DNA from: an uncultured bacterium
GTDB lineage: Bacteria; Actinomycetota; Coriobacteriia; Coriobacteriales; Coriobacteriaceae
NCBI GenBank assembly: GCA_905215385.1
Contig: CAJMPY010000002.1
Location: 62,001 to 126,000 of the forward strand
Reading direction: 5' to 3'
Length of the DNA stretch: 64,000 nucleotides
Part shown: in pieces, positions 1 through 10,954 of the stretch
Layout of the letters: every line of letters starts with the position of its first letter
Numbering within the stretch: the stretch's first letter is position 1
Translations under genes and position numbers: made by a program
The notes under the pieces: model-generated
What the model was told of the DNA's origin: nothing
Database searches by the model: none
What the model saw: the letters and a program-made list of their open reading frames with translations, nothing else

Positions 1-2
1 CG

Positions 3-1574
3 GCCATCTTGCAATTCTTGGTGGCAGCGTTCATCTCGCTTGTCGTTCACCTTGCCGTGAAGATTGCCAATAACCCTACGCTTGGAATCGTGTTCGTATG
101 TGCCCTGATGGGGGTGACGATGGTTCCCGGGTATTACGGAAGATCCATCGCTTTACGTGAGTTCGCCCTGTTGAATCCCCTTACGTATGCGAACACTGAG
201 TTGACCGTCGGCGCCTATAGCCCGTACCCGACAACGCAGATAGTGAATCTGCCTGGACTTTGCTTCGAGCGTGGCGCGATTGCCCTCGTATGCGCAATCG
301 GGATCGAGGTGCTGGCAATTAGCCTGCTTTGCGTTGCTGGAAAGAGCGGCTGCGCGTGCCCGATATTCCCGATTTGTCTTGAGAGAGGTTCCTTCACTGC
401 ATCGAGAACGGCAACTCGTTCGAGCGCTTGTGCCTCCGCCGTTGCATACGTAAGAACGATGGGGAAACTGCTCCTGCGTTCTCCTACCCTCGCCGTATGC
501 GCGATTGCAATGTCGACGACGATGCTGGCCCCGGCTCTGGTCGAGATGTTTCCTGACGCTGATAACGTTTCCGCTGTTCGGTATAGGGATGGGGAGCTCC
601 GTTCAATAGATCGGTATCTAGAGCAGAACGCTGCGAATATGGACGTCGAGGGCAAAGCGGCCCTGGAAGACATGCGGGATGCTCTTTCGGGTTTCGTGTA
701 CGCGCCTATGCCTGCGGAGGGGTTTCGAAGCCTTGCGACGTACGAGCGCGCTCGAGGTGAGCTGGGCGCGGCAGATGCGACTCTCCTGCAATCGATCGGA
801 ATCGAGCCGGAGACTCCTTCTCGTGCGGAGGCGCGCGCCCTTCTGCTTGAGTCGATCGCGAGCTTGCCGGACCCCAAGGTTTACGAGTTAAGTACGAAGA
901 TGCCCCCATTAATCCTCCTTTCGTATCTCCAGGCAGCGCTTCCCTCCTTATTTTTGCTGTTGCCCGTGGTTGTCACATCGCTCGCGTGCACCCACCTGCA
1001 GTGTCGTTCCCTTCTGGTTCTCCAGATCCCCGCAACAGCGCATGTGCGTTTTCTGACGGCTGTTGCGCTGGCTCTCCTGCTTGGCTTGGTGCTGCTTTTG
1101 GTGTCGATGGTTCCCGCTGTCGTTGTGTCCGTGATTAAGAACGGTGCGGGTGGATCGGAGTATCCCGTCGCTCTCATTCGGGCGGGAGCTTCGACAACGT
1201 CCATGGTGGGGGAGGCGGTGTTGTGCAGTATTCCGTTGCTGGTCATGGCATACGGCGTGATTTCCGTCGTCGCTGCGTTGACAGCAGCGATTAGCCGCAA
1301 CCCCGTTGTCACCGGAATGGTTTGCGCGGTTCTCTTGGTGTTGGGTTCGTTGAGCGCTCATGTTGAAAGCGTGGGCATGGGCGTCGCGCTGCTGGCTCCA
1401 TTCGCCTCGTTTGATCCCGCTTCCCAGGTGGGGACGATTGGGTTCCTTGGGCGAGGGACGAACGCGATGCCTTTTGGAGAGGTCGTCGGCGCATCGGGCG
1501 CTCTGCTGGTGGTCTTGGGCGCCATATCTCCGTTGATGGTGCGCCTGAGTGTTCCAAAGATCGAAAGGGGATGA
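3..1574 (+). CDS. ABC-2 type exporter permease (5' end outside window)
   Basis: Integral membrane protein of at least 521 residues. The reading frame is open to the left edge and no ribosome binding site precedes the first visible TTG, so the true start is probably upstream of the window. Hydrophobic segments lie at both ends (residues about 1-45, 90-110, 160-180, then five or six helices from about 300 to 515). Between them is a hydrophilic stretch at about 185-290, as in ABC-2 permeases with a large extracytoplasmic domain. The stop overlaps the ATG of the next gene (ATGA), so it is translationally coupled to an ATPase and is most likely its permease. The substrate cannot be read from sequence; the context (second exporter and a secreted peptide) suggests peptide export or immunity. 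Confidence 0.7.
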   Translation, partial: AILQFLVAAFISLVVHLAVKIANNPTLGIVFVCALMGVTMVPGYYGRSIALREFALLNPLTYANTELTVGAYSPYPTTQIVNLPGLCFERGAIALVCAIGIEVLAISLLCVAGKSGCACPIFPICLERGSFTASRTATRSSACASAVAYVRTMGKLLLRSPTLAVCAIAMSTTMLAPALVEMFPDADNVSAVRYRDGELRSIDRYLEQNAANMDVEGKAALEDMRDALSGFVYAPMPAEGFRSLATYERARGELGAADATLLQSIGIEPETPSRAEARALLLESIASLPDPKVYELSTKMPPLILLSYLQAALPSLFLLLPVVVTSLACTHLQCRSLLVLQIPATAHVRFLTAVALALLLGLVLLLVSMVPAVVVSVIKNGAGGSEYPVALIRAGASTTSMVGEAVLCSIPLLVMAYGVISVVAALTAAISRNPVVTGMVCAVLLVLGSLSAHVESVGMGVALLAPFASFDPASQVGTIGFLGRGTNAMPFGEVVGASGALLVVLGAISPLMVRLSVPKIERG

Positions 1575-2320
1575 TCTCGATGATTGACCTTCAAACGCTG
1601 ACGATCTCTTATGGAAAGAAGGTGCTCGTAGATTCGGTGAACGCTGAGTTTGCCCCGGGTACGGTCTACGGTCTCGTCGCTCCGAACGGGCATGGAAAGA
1701 CGACGTTGCTGCGTGCGATGGCAGGTTTGCCGGGTCCTCGCGTGGACGGGAGCATCGTTCTGGATGAGGTACAGGGTACGGGTGCGAGAGAGGTCCGTTC
1801 TATGATCTTCTATGCACCTGGTGAGGGGACGCTGCTGTATCCCGGATTGCGTGCGGAAGATCACCTCAAGATGGTTTGCGATATGTGGCCGCATGCCCGC
1901 GATATCGAAGAGATAGTGGAACAAACGCAGATAGGCGAGTTCGCGAAGATGAGGATCCGCACTCTGAGCCAGGGCATGAAGCAGCAGCTTACCCTGGCGA
2001 TTGCGTATGCGACGGGCGCGCGGTACCTTCTATTAGATGAGCCCATGAACGCGCTCGACCCCAGCAGGGTGGACTTGCATTCCGAGATTCTCAGGAAGCT
2101 GGCCGATTCTGGTACGTGCATCATCATGTCATCCCACATCTTGGATTCGGTCGATAGGCTGTGCGATGAGATTCTGTTTTTGAAGGATGGGAGGCTCATT
2201 AGAAGCATTCCGCAAGATGATGCTGCGCCGAAGTCTCCTGGATCCCATTTCGCAAAGCCTGCTGGACGCGCCGAGGGTGCGCTAAGCACGTATCGGCGAC
2301 TCTACGAAAAGGGCGGGTAG
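1571..2320 (+). CDS. ABC transporter ATP-binding protein
   Basis: A 249-residue nucleotide-binding subunit expected on the inner membrane face, powering the permease encoded just upstream. Walker A is APNGHGKTT (about residues 37-45, with Ala in place of the usual first Gly), the signature is LSQGMKQQ and Walker B is YLLLDEPMNAL. An H-loop SSHIL follows. The architecture is that of the multidrug/lantibiotic-immunity (CcmA-like) ATPases. The start overlaps the preceding stop by 4 nt; a second in-frame ATG lies 9 nt later (1580) and cannot be excluded. Lys and polar residues dominate the last 40 residues, after the catalytic core. Confidence 0.88.
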   Translation: MISMIDLQTLTISYGKKVLVDSVNAEFAPGTVYGLVAPNGHGKTTLLRAMAGLPGPRVDGSIVLDEVQGTGAREVRSMIFYAPGEGTLLYPGLRAEDHLKMVCDMWPHARDIEEIVEQTQIGEFAKMRIRTLSQGMKQQLTLAIAYATGARYLLLDEPMNALDPSRVDLHSEILRKLADSGTCIIMSSHILDSVDRLCDEILFLKDGRLIRSIPQDDAAPKSPGSHFAKPAGRAEGALSTYRRLYEKGG

Positions 2321-2322
2321 AA

Positions 2323-2454
2323 ATGCAAGTTAAAAATCTATGTGGCCAATGTGATACCGTTGAACCCGCATATCGATACCGCTCAGCCATTCGCCTCGCC
2401 CCCGTCGCACGTATCTTCATCCGGTCTGTTACTTTTAATCTAACAATTCTTTGA
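2323..2454 (+). CDS. Possible 43-residue ORF between the two ABC exporters
   Basis: An ATG lies 3 nt after the upstream stop, behind a GGGCGG-type ribosome binding site, and opens 43 codons beginning MQVKNLCGQCDTVEPAYRY. The product has a CxxC pair and basic residues but no domain I recognise. It could be a small peptide, the broken start of a lost gene, or chance. It is listed because the 150-bp gap is otherwise empty and the position suggests co-transcription. Confidence 0.25.
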   Translation: MQVKNLCGQCDTVEPAYRYRSAIRLAPVARIFIRSVTFNLTIL

Positions 2455-2473
2455 GGAACGTAGGTGCTTCTAA

Positions 2474-4288
2474 ATGTACTGTCGACTTCTTCTCAAACTA
2501 ATCCTAAGAGACAGGGCCGTATGGATCTCTACGCTCGTTCTTGCCGCAGCCTTCTCCATCCCCATTGCGTTCAATTCACCCATTTACGGACCCTTCTTTA
2601 TGAAGCAGGGCATGCAGAGCTTTGTCGACGCATTCAATACGCGCGCGCCCCAGGCCAACGGCATAGACCTATCGCCAGAGCAGCAAGTCGACGCGGAGCT
2701 TGCAAGATACGCGAACGCCGCTCTTGCCGCTCAAACCGACGCCGCCTTTCTCGATTCTGCCGAGAGCTACTACGCGCTCATGGACGAAGGCTTCCAATCC
2801 GGATCCATCGTGGGAGACCGAGAGACCAATGACGCGGCGCTCGCATATTGCCGTGCTCTGAGCAGTTCCGGCATCACGCACATTCCAGCCTCCGCAAGCG
2901 ATCTGCCATTCCTTTCCTTCCTGCCTTACGCCATTGCCATGGTGCCGTCTTTCCTTCCCTTCATTCCCTTCCTTCTCTCGTCGATACTCCTGCTCGGGGC
3001 CACAAGGCCTGCGACCCTGGCGGCGAAGGCGCCCGTGTCCAAATTCCGGCGCCTTATCCAGATCGTGTTTTCGATAATCGCCGCGGGGACCGCGATGCTC
3101 CTCGCCGGCCTCGCACCCGGGGGCATTTACGCCTTGGCCCTAAACGGCTTCGGGCAAATTGGGTACCCGATCGCCTTCTTCCATGACGGCGCGCTTACCA
3201 CCACGACCGCGGGAAACGTCTTCACGACCCTGCTTCTCGCGCTGCTTGCGGGCGGAACCTTGATATCCGTTTGCTCCGCCGTCCTATCGACCGCAACGAG
3301 GCGCGTCCTCGCGGGCCCCCTTACCTCCGCGCTGCTTGTCGCGGCCCCGGCATTCCCGTTATTGTCCGATTCGGCACTAGGGCATAATGCCGTGCTCAAT
3401 CTCCTGCCGCTGGCCGTATTCTCGCCTATCGAGGCAACGGGTTACGTAGGATGCTTCCCGACAGAATTCATTGGCTCCGGTTCAAGCGGTGCATCGATGC
3501 TTGCCGTGGCCCTGGCATACGTCGCGGTCTTTTTTGCGGTCGGCGCCGTTGCGACACGTTCCCCCAAACAGGCTGGACCCGCGGAAAAGCACCATGGGCT
3601 CGAGCTTCTGGACGCGAGCGTGGGATACGGAAGCACGACGATACTTTCAATCGGGTCGCTTTTCCTGAGCCCGGGAACGGCGGCGGGCCTCGTTGCTCCC
3701 AACGGCTCGGGGAAAACCACCCTTCTTGAAGCGCTGTCGGGCCAATTTCCCACCCGCATCCGCTCGGGAAGCCTGGCGGCAGACGGAATCTGCCAACGTC
3801 GATCAGCCGAATTTGCAGAACTCGTCTACCTGAGCTCTTCGGGCGGCGCGGATCTCTACCCCACGCTATCGGCCATCGAGCACCTTGCTTTCGTTAGGGA
3901 GGCGTGGAAATCGGCCGCCGACATCGACTCGCTCTGCGACTCCCTCGGAATCTCCCCATATCTCGACAAGCCGACCCGTAAACTCTCGACAGGAATGAAG
4001 CAGCAGGTAAAGCTTGCCATGGCGATATCGACCGATTGCCCGTACCTCATCCTCGATGAACCGCTGAACGGCCTCGATCCGGGAAAGCGGAAAACCTCCT
4101 GCGACGCGATGCGCAGCGAGGTGGCGCGAGGACGAAGCGTGCTCATTTCAAGCCATCTACTCGACGACCTGGCAGACCTCACCGACTCGTTCTACTTCAT
4201 CGAGGCCGGCGCGCTCGTGGAAAAGATCAAGTCGTCCTCGCAGACGCTCAAGCAGGAATACCTCGATACATACGAGCGAGGTGAATGA
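2474..4288 (+). CDS. Fused ABC exporter: membrane domain plus ATPase
   Basis: A 604-residue protein carrying a permease and an ATPase in one chain. Residues about 1-370 contain a first helix (about 15-38), an extracytoplasmic stretch rich in Ala/Gln/Asp (about 45-135), and five to six further helices. Residues about 375-604 are an ABC ATPase with Walker A APNGSGKTT, signature LSTGMKQQ, Walker B YLILDEPLNGL and H-loop SSHLL. The ATPase part resembles the separate ATPase at 1571-2320, including the MKQQ after the signature, so the two exporters look related. ATG at 2474 follows GAGGAACGTAGG. The stop overlaps the start region of the secreted peptide gene. A role in exporting, or protecting against, that peptide is inference. 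Confidence 0.8.
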   Translation: MYCRLLLKLILRDRAVWISTLVLAAAFSIPIAFNSPIYGPFFMKQGMQSFVDAFNTRAPQANGIDLSPEQQVDAELARYANAALAAQTDAAFLDSAESYYALMDEGFQSGSIVGDRETNDAALAYCRALSSSGITHIPASASDLPFLSFLPYAIAMVPSFLPFIPFLLSSILLLGATRPATLAAKAPVSKFRRLIQIVFSIIAAGTAMLLAGLAPGGIYALALNGFGQIGYPIAFFHDGALTTTTAGNVFTTLLLALLAGGTLISVCSAVLSTATRRVLAGPLTSALLVAAPAFPLLSDSALGHNAVLNLLPLAVFSPIEATGYVGCFPTEFIGSGSSGASMLAVALAYVAVFFAVGAVATRSPKQAGPAEKHHGLELLDASVGYGSTTILSIGSLFLSPGTAAGLVAPNGSGKTTLLEALSGQFPTRIRSGSLAADGICQRRSAEFAELVYLSSSGGADLYPTLSAIEHLAFVREAWKSAADIDSLCDSLGISPYLDKPTRKLSTGMKQQVKLAMAISTDCPYLILDEPLNGLDPGKRKTSCDAMRSEVARGRSVLISSHLLDDLADLTDSFYFIEAGALVEKIKSSSQTLKQEYLDTYERGE

Positions 4289-4289
4289 C

Positions 4290-4634
4290 ATGAAACTATT
4301 TGAACAGCTGAAGTCCAATGCGTCGCGCATGGCTGTCTACGCCATCCTCGTGGCAACGGCTTTATGCGGAATCGCGGCACCCGTCTATGCGCTCAACGGG
4401 GAGAAAGGCGATGTCGAACCCGCGTACATGGCTTCGACGGTTAAGGACCGGTACAAAGCCTTCTCTGGAGACACGTTTTACGTAGCAGAGTACGACACGA
4501 CCTACCGTCAGCTTCGCTACAACAAGGGCTACGACTATCTAGGCGCAGAGGCAATCAGCTATACGTCGGGTTGGTACCGCTCCAACTATGGACACATAAC
4601 CCAGTTCAAGTGTAACTACCGTGTGTACAACTAA
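4290..4634 (+). CDS. Small secreted protein, bacteriocin-like candidate
   Basis: The start is ATG 4290, behind GCGAGGTG with 6-nt spacing; GTG 4281 is in frame but lies inside that ribosome binding site. The 114-residue product has a basic start, a hydrophobic core (VYAILVATALCGIAAP) and a likely signal peptidase site after VYA. The mature part is about 80 residues, Tyr-rich (SYTSGWYRSNYGHI, ending YRVYN) with one Cys. It directly follows and overlaps an exporter operon and is closed by a strong terminator. Size, signal peptide, aromatic content and ABC neighbours recall the lactococcin-972 type of bacteriocin, but the match is a faint SNY-H resemblance only. It could be another exported factor. 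Confidence 0.6.
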   Translation: MKLFEQLKSNASRMAVYAILVATALCGIAAPVYALNGEKGDVEPAYMASTVKDRYKAFSGDTFYVAEYDTTYRQLRYNKGYDYLGAEAISYTSGWYRSNYGHITQFKCNYRVYN

Positions 4635-4648
4635 AGCAACCGGCCGGG

Positions 4649-4686
4649 ACGAGGGGTGACGCAAAAGCGTCGCCCCTCGTTTTTAA
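4649..4686 (+). terminator. Rho-independent terminator of the exporter/peptide operon
   Basis: A 14-bp stem (ACGAGGGGTGACGC pairing with GCGTCGCCCCTCGT, one G-U pair) with an AAAA loop is followed by T5. It lies 15 nt after the peptide stop. Confidence 0.9.
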
Positions 4687-4775
4687 CCATGTCAACTGAA
4701 CCTAGTTCAGTTTGGTTGATTTCCGATCTCAGCCGAACACATTGAGCGGAAAGGCCGTTCCCGCAGTCAGTCGAA

Positions 4776-4807
4776 CGTCCCCGGGGCCCTTCTCAGGCCC
4801 CGGGGAC
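4776..4807. terminator. Strong GC hairpin, terminator-like
   Basis: Perfect 13-bp stem CGTCCCCGGGGCC / GGCCCCGGGGACG around a 6-nt loop. Only a short T4 follows 5 nt downstream, so terminator activity is uncertain; it may also insulate the rpmE promoter from upstream transcription. Confidence 0.4.
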
Positions 4808-4888
4808 GGCATTTTCCCAGTTGAAGGAACGGTGGAGATGTGTTTCGATGGGTCAGATTCGTGTCGTTCCGAAAAGACCGTGAACCTT

Positions 4889-4917
4889 TTGTGGGACACG
4901 CGGCGCCGTGGTACCAT
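4889..4917 (+). promoter_or_regulatory. Predicted rpmE promoter
   Basis: TTGTGG, 17-bp spacer, TACCAT. A start near 4924 would make an mRNA leader of about 78 nt containing the two hairpins described next. Confidence 0.55.
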
Positions 4918-4930
4918 AGCCGAGTTTGTT

Positions 4931-4979
4931 GTCTTGGTCGGAAACCAAGACGCCTTATGCGCTGATCGGTAACCAGCGC
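4931..4979 (+). promoter_or_regulatory. Structured 5' leader of rpmE (probable L31 autoregulatory leader)
   Basis: Two hairpins occur back to back: GTCTTGGT/ACCAAGAC and GCGCTG/CAGCGC. Their loop-side sequences are alike (TCGGAAACCA and TCGGTAACCA), and the second ends 23 nt before the L31 start codon. Ribosomal-protein leaders for L31 have been described by comparative genomics, including one in Coriobacteria; the twin similar hairpins fit such a leader. Binding by L31 is inferred, not seen. Confidence 0.5.
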
Positions 4980-5001
4980 CTGACCAATAAGGAGTCCTAC
5001 C

Positions 5002-5427
5002 ATGAAGCAGGGTATCCATCCCCAGTATGTCGAGTGCACGGTGACGTGCTCCTGCGGCAACACCTTCAAGACGCACGCTACCGTGTCCGAGATGAAGGTT
5101 GAGCTTTGCAACGAGTGCCACCCGTTCTACACCGGCCAGCAGAAGTTCGTCGACACCGGTGGACGCGTCCAGCGCTTCGCCGACAAGTTCGGTGGCGCCG
5201 CTGCCGCCCAGCTCAAGAAGGCTGAGGAGGCCAAGGCTGCCAAGGCCGCCAAGGCTGCTGAGGCCGAGGCCGCTCGCAAGGCCGCCGCTGAGGCTAAGGC
5301 TGCCGAGAAGGCCAAGCGTGCCGCTAAGTTTGCCGAGGAGGCTGCCAAGCAGGCCGCCGAGGCTCCCGCAGAGGCTCCCGTCGATGAGGCCGCTGCCGAG
5401 GCCGAGACCACCGAGGCTGCTGAGTAA
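5002..5427 (+). CDS. rpmE: 50S ribosomal protein L31 with long Ala/Lys tail
   Basis: The first 70 residues are a classical zinc-type L31: MKQGIHPQYVECTVTCSCGN, then CNECHPFYTGQQKFVDTGGR, with four Cys in a C-x-C ... C-x-x-C arrangement for one zinc ion. The family is normally about 70 residues; here a further 70 residues of Ala/Lys/Glu repeats (EEAKAAKAAKAAEAEAARKA and onward) continue in frame, ending in an acidic Ala/Glu stretch. The tail should form a long charged helix. ATG follows AAGGAG at good spacing. The gene is monocistronic, with its own promoter, structured leader and terminator. Confidence 0.95.
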   Translation: MKQGIHPQYVECTVTCSCGNTFKTHATVSEMKVELCNECHPFYTGQQKFVDTGGRVQRFADKFGGAAAAQLKKAEEAKAAKAAKAAEAEAARKAAAEAKAAEKAKRAAKFAEEAAKQAAEAPAEAPVDEAAAEAETTEAAE

Positions 5428-5464
5428 ATAGCTCGCCGCGGAATCGCTCGCATTCATGGCATGA

Positions 5465-5504
5465 GGGCCGTGCATCCATTTGGGTGCGCGGCCCTTTTCT
5501 TTTT
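5465..5504 (+). terminator. rpmE terminator
   Basis: Stem GGGCCGTGCATCC / GGGTGCGCGGCCC with two G-U pairs, followed by TTTTCTTTTT. Confidence 0.9.
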
Positions 5505-5566
5505 AATTAGTGCAAACTAACCTGTCCCTATGGCACCAAATGACAGAGAGGCGGCGTTTGCCCAGA

Positions 5567-5606
5567 TAAAACCTGTCAAAATAAACCTGTCCCTTTTTGG
5601 CAGGTT
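5567..5606. repeat. 40-bp intergenic repeat, copy 1 (upstream of secA)
   Basis: Nearly identical (38 of 40, the last 30 exact) to 17695-17734 upstream of the serine recombinase. It contains the short palindrome AACCTG ... CAGGTT around TCCCTTTTTGG. The rest of 5505-5735 holds no gene; only the secA leader is visible. Confidence 0.8.
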
Positions 5607-5735
5607 GGTCATAGTTATTACGTGGCGGTCGAGGTCGACCGTATAGGCCGCGCCTTGTTTGGCTAAAGTACAATCATCTGTGTTTAACTCGCCCGCAGCT
5701 GCACGGCGTGGGCGATGGCCAAAAAGGAAAACCAC

Positions 5736-8542
<2,807 letters not shown>

Positions 8543-8543
<1 letters not shown>

Positions 8544-9691
8544 TGGCTGAGGCTTTAGAGGTAACGCCCGCCGAGCTGGACGCGTTTGCGGACCGGCTCG
8601 GTGAGGTTGAGTCGTACCTCCATTTGGACGAGAAGCGCACCCGCGTAACGGAGCTCGAGGCCAAAAGCGTCGCCCCGGGCTTTTGGGACGACGCCGATGC
8701 CGCTCGCGCCACGATGGAGGAGATCGCGCGCACCAAGGAAGATATCGCTGCCGTGGACACCGCGCGCGGCGAGCTTTCCGATGCCCGCGCTGCGCTGGAG
8801 CTTGCCGAGGAGATGGGGGATGACCCCGACGCCGTCGCATTGCGCGAGGAGGCTGCCGCTACGGCAGAACGCCTGGCCCGCGCCATCGACGAGCTTGAGC
8901 TTGCGAGCTGGTTTACCGGGGAGTTCGACCATGGCGACGCGATTGTGACCATCAAGCCCGGGCAGGGTGGTTTGGAGGCCCAGGATTGGACCTTCATGCT
9001 CTTTAAGATGTACATGAAGTACTGCCAGCGCCGCGGTTGGAAGGTCACCATCAACGATTGCCCCGCGGCCGAGGTCATTGGCATTGATCGCGCGACCTTT
9101 ACCGTCGAAGGCAAGGATGCTTTTGGCATGCTTCGCGCCGAGGCCGGTGTCCACCGCCTGGTGCGCATTAGCCCCACCGACGACAAGAAGCGCCGCCAGA
9201 CCACGTTTGCCGGCGTCGAGGTCATTCCGGTGCTGCCCGACGATATCGATATCGAGATCAACCCCGACGACATCCGCGTCGACGTGTACCACGCAAGTGG
9301 CCCGGGTGGCCAGGGCGTAAACACCACCGACTCCGCCGTGCGCGTGACGCATTTCCCCAGCGGCATTGTGGTTACCTGCCAAAACGAGCGCAGCCAGATC
9401 CAGAACAAGGCCGCGTGCATGCAGATCCTCAAGGCTCGCCTGTACGAGATTGAGCTCGAGAAGCGTGCCGAGGCCCTGGACGAGATTCGCGGACCCAAGA
9501 CCACGATTGGTTTTGGCAACCAGATCCGCAGCTACGTGCTCTACCCGTACCAGATGGTTAAGGACCTGCGTACGGGCGTGGAGACCAGCAACGTCGAGGC
9601 CGTTCTTGACGATGGCGATTTGGATCCGTTTGTGATTGGCTATCACCGTTGGGCTACCGGCAACGCCGATGTAGAAGGCTCGGAGATCTAA
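8543..9691 (+). CDS. prfB: Peptide chain release factor 2
   Basis: Class I release factor of 382 residues terminating at UGA and UAA. The catalytic GGQ is present (HASGPGGQGVN), as are the conserved DIDIEINP and VQTGV-type (LRTGVETSN) stretches. There is no internal TGA near codon 25, so the programmed +1 frameshift used by many prfB genes is absent. The stop-codon recognition tripeptide, normally SPF in RF2, reads SPT here (VRISPTDDKKRR). The start is the ATG overlapping the secA stop. Overall length and the Arg/Asp-rich context after SPT support RF2 rather than RF1, and no frameshift or truncation is seen. Confidence 0.95.
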
Positions 9692-9752
9692 AACATCGGG
9701 CGGCTTCAAGCCGATGCTAAGCCCAACGGTTGGACGGGTTTGTATTCGGAAT

Positions 9753-9776
9753 AAACCCTGCGCAGGGGTGGTTTTT
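9753..9776 (+). terminator. Possible prfB terminator
   Basis: Short stem ACCCTG/CAGGGT around GCG, followed by GGTTTTTG. The stem is short with a bulge, so it is weak. Confidence 0.4.
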
Positions 9777-9815
9777 GTCCGGCGAATCGGTAGAATCGAA
9801 TACAAGAAGAAGTTC

Positions 9816-9844
9816 AAAGCGCATCCGATGGGGTGCGCTTTTTT
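9816..9844 (+). terminator. Terminator hairpin abutting the next ribosome binding site
   Basis: Stem AAAGCGCATCC / GGGTGCGCTTT (one G-U) with loop GATG and a T6 run. GAGGGAGG, the ribosome binding site of the next gene, begins 2 nt after the T run. It either ends upstream read-through or works as an attenuator in the leader of the membrane protein gene. Confidence 0.6.
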
Positions 9845-9856
9845 GAGGGAGGCAGC

Positions 9857-10747
9857 ATGGCATATCGTCTGGACATTAAGCGCATTCTTTCGATGAACTT
9901 CTTTCACGACCTGCCCCAGATTATGTTGGGGTGCGCTCTGGCCGCTATTGCGACCGACCTGTTTTTGATTCCTAACGGCCTTGCTGCCGGTGGCGTTACG
10001 GGCCTTGCCACCATTATCCAGGCGGTCGGCGCATCGCGCGGTCTATCGCTTCCCGTTGGTATTCAGACGATCGTGATGAACGCCTTGCTGCTGCTGGTCG
10101 TTATGCGCGAGGGCGGCATGTTCTACGTGGTGCAGACGGCGACAGGCTTTGTGCTGCTGGGCTTTTTCACCGACCTGTTCGCTCCGTTTGTGGCGCCGCT
10201 GGCACATGCCGATCTGATGCTGCCCGCTATGTGGGGCGGCATCATCACGGGCATCGGTTATGGCATGGTGCTGCGCGCCGGCGCCAACACCGGCGGCTCG
10301 GACACGATTGGCCAAATCATCTCGCGTAATACCTCGCTGCCCGTGGGCTCGACCGTCATGGCGATCGATGTTGCCGTATGTGCGCTGTCGGCTCCGGTCT
10401 TTTCAATCGAAAATGCACTATATGCAGGCCTTTCGATGGTCATTAGCGGCTACGTGATCGATGCCGTGGTCGATGGCGGCAACAAGCGTCGTATGGTACT
10501 CATCATCTCGGACAAGTTCCCTGATATCGCTGCCGATATTATGTATGGCCTGGGTCGTGGTTGTACCAAGTTTAAGGCGACTGGCATGTATTCGGGTGCC
10601 GAGAAGCCGGTGATCATGGTCATCGTGAGCCGTCGAGAGCTCAATACCCTTAAGACGATCGTGCGCGAGCGCGATCCTCACGCCATTGTGACGGTCGCTG
10701 ACGTTACGGAAGCCTTCGGCGAGGGATTCAAGGACATTAGCGCGTAG
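9857..10747 (+). CDS. YitT family membrane protein (DUF161/DUF2179)
   Basis: A 296-residue inner-membrane protein. Five to six hydrophobic segments fill residues about 15-210 (GCALAAIATDLFLIPNGLAA, then the Gly-rich GANTGGSDTIGQII typical of the family). A soluble C-terminal DUF2179 domain follows (about 215-290, with KFKATGMYSG and RRELNTLKTIV). YitT proteins are widespread in Gram-positive bacteria; the transported substrate is not firmly known. Start ATG 9857 sits 4 nt behind GAGGGAGG; the GTG at 9833 lies inside the terminator hairpin and is rejected. The gene seems monocistronic. Confidence 0.88.
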   Translation: MAYRLDIKRILSMNFFHDLPQIMLGCALAAIATDLFLIPNGLAAGGVTGLATIIQAVGASRGLSLPVGIQTIVMNALLLLVVMREGGMFYVVQTATGFVLLGFFTDLFAPFVAPLAHADLMLPAMWGGIITGIGYGMVLRAGANTGGSDTIGQIISRNTSLPVGSTVMAIDVAVCALSAPVFSIENALYAGLSMVISGYVIDAVVDGGNKRRMVLIISDKFPDIAADIMYGLGRGCTKFKATGMYSGAEKPVIMVIVSRRELNTLKTIVRERDPHAIVTVADVTEAFGEGFKDISA

Positions 10748-10954
10748 GGGCGACCGCGTTCCATCCAAAAGACGTTCACATTGATAAACCGTTTCATCAG
10801 CGGTTCTGCCTGCTAAATTGTTCAAATAATGATAAAAACTCTGGTAAAGCCATCAGTTTCCAGCATAATGAATGACGTACGTGCATTGCGGCTGTGTTGG
10901 GATTACCTTCGGTGCCGTGCGCATCTTGTCTAAAGAGGATGAAAGGAAGGCACA

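Noticed and set aside
1..8. TTG at position 9 as the real start of the first permease
   Set aside because: The frame is open to the window edge and no ribosome binding site can be seen.
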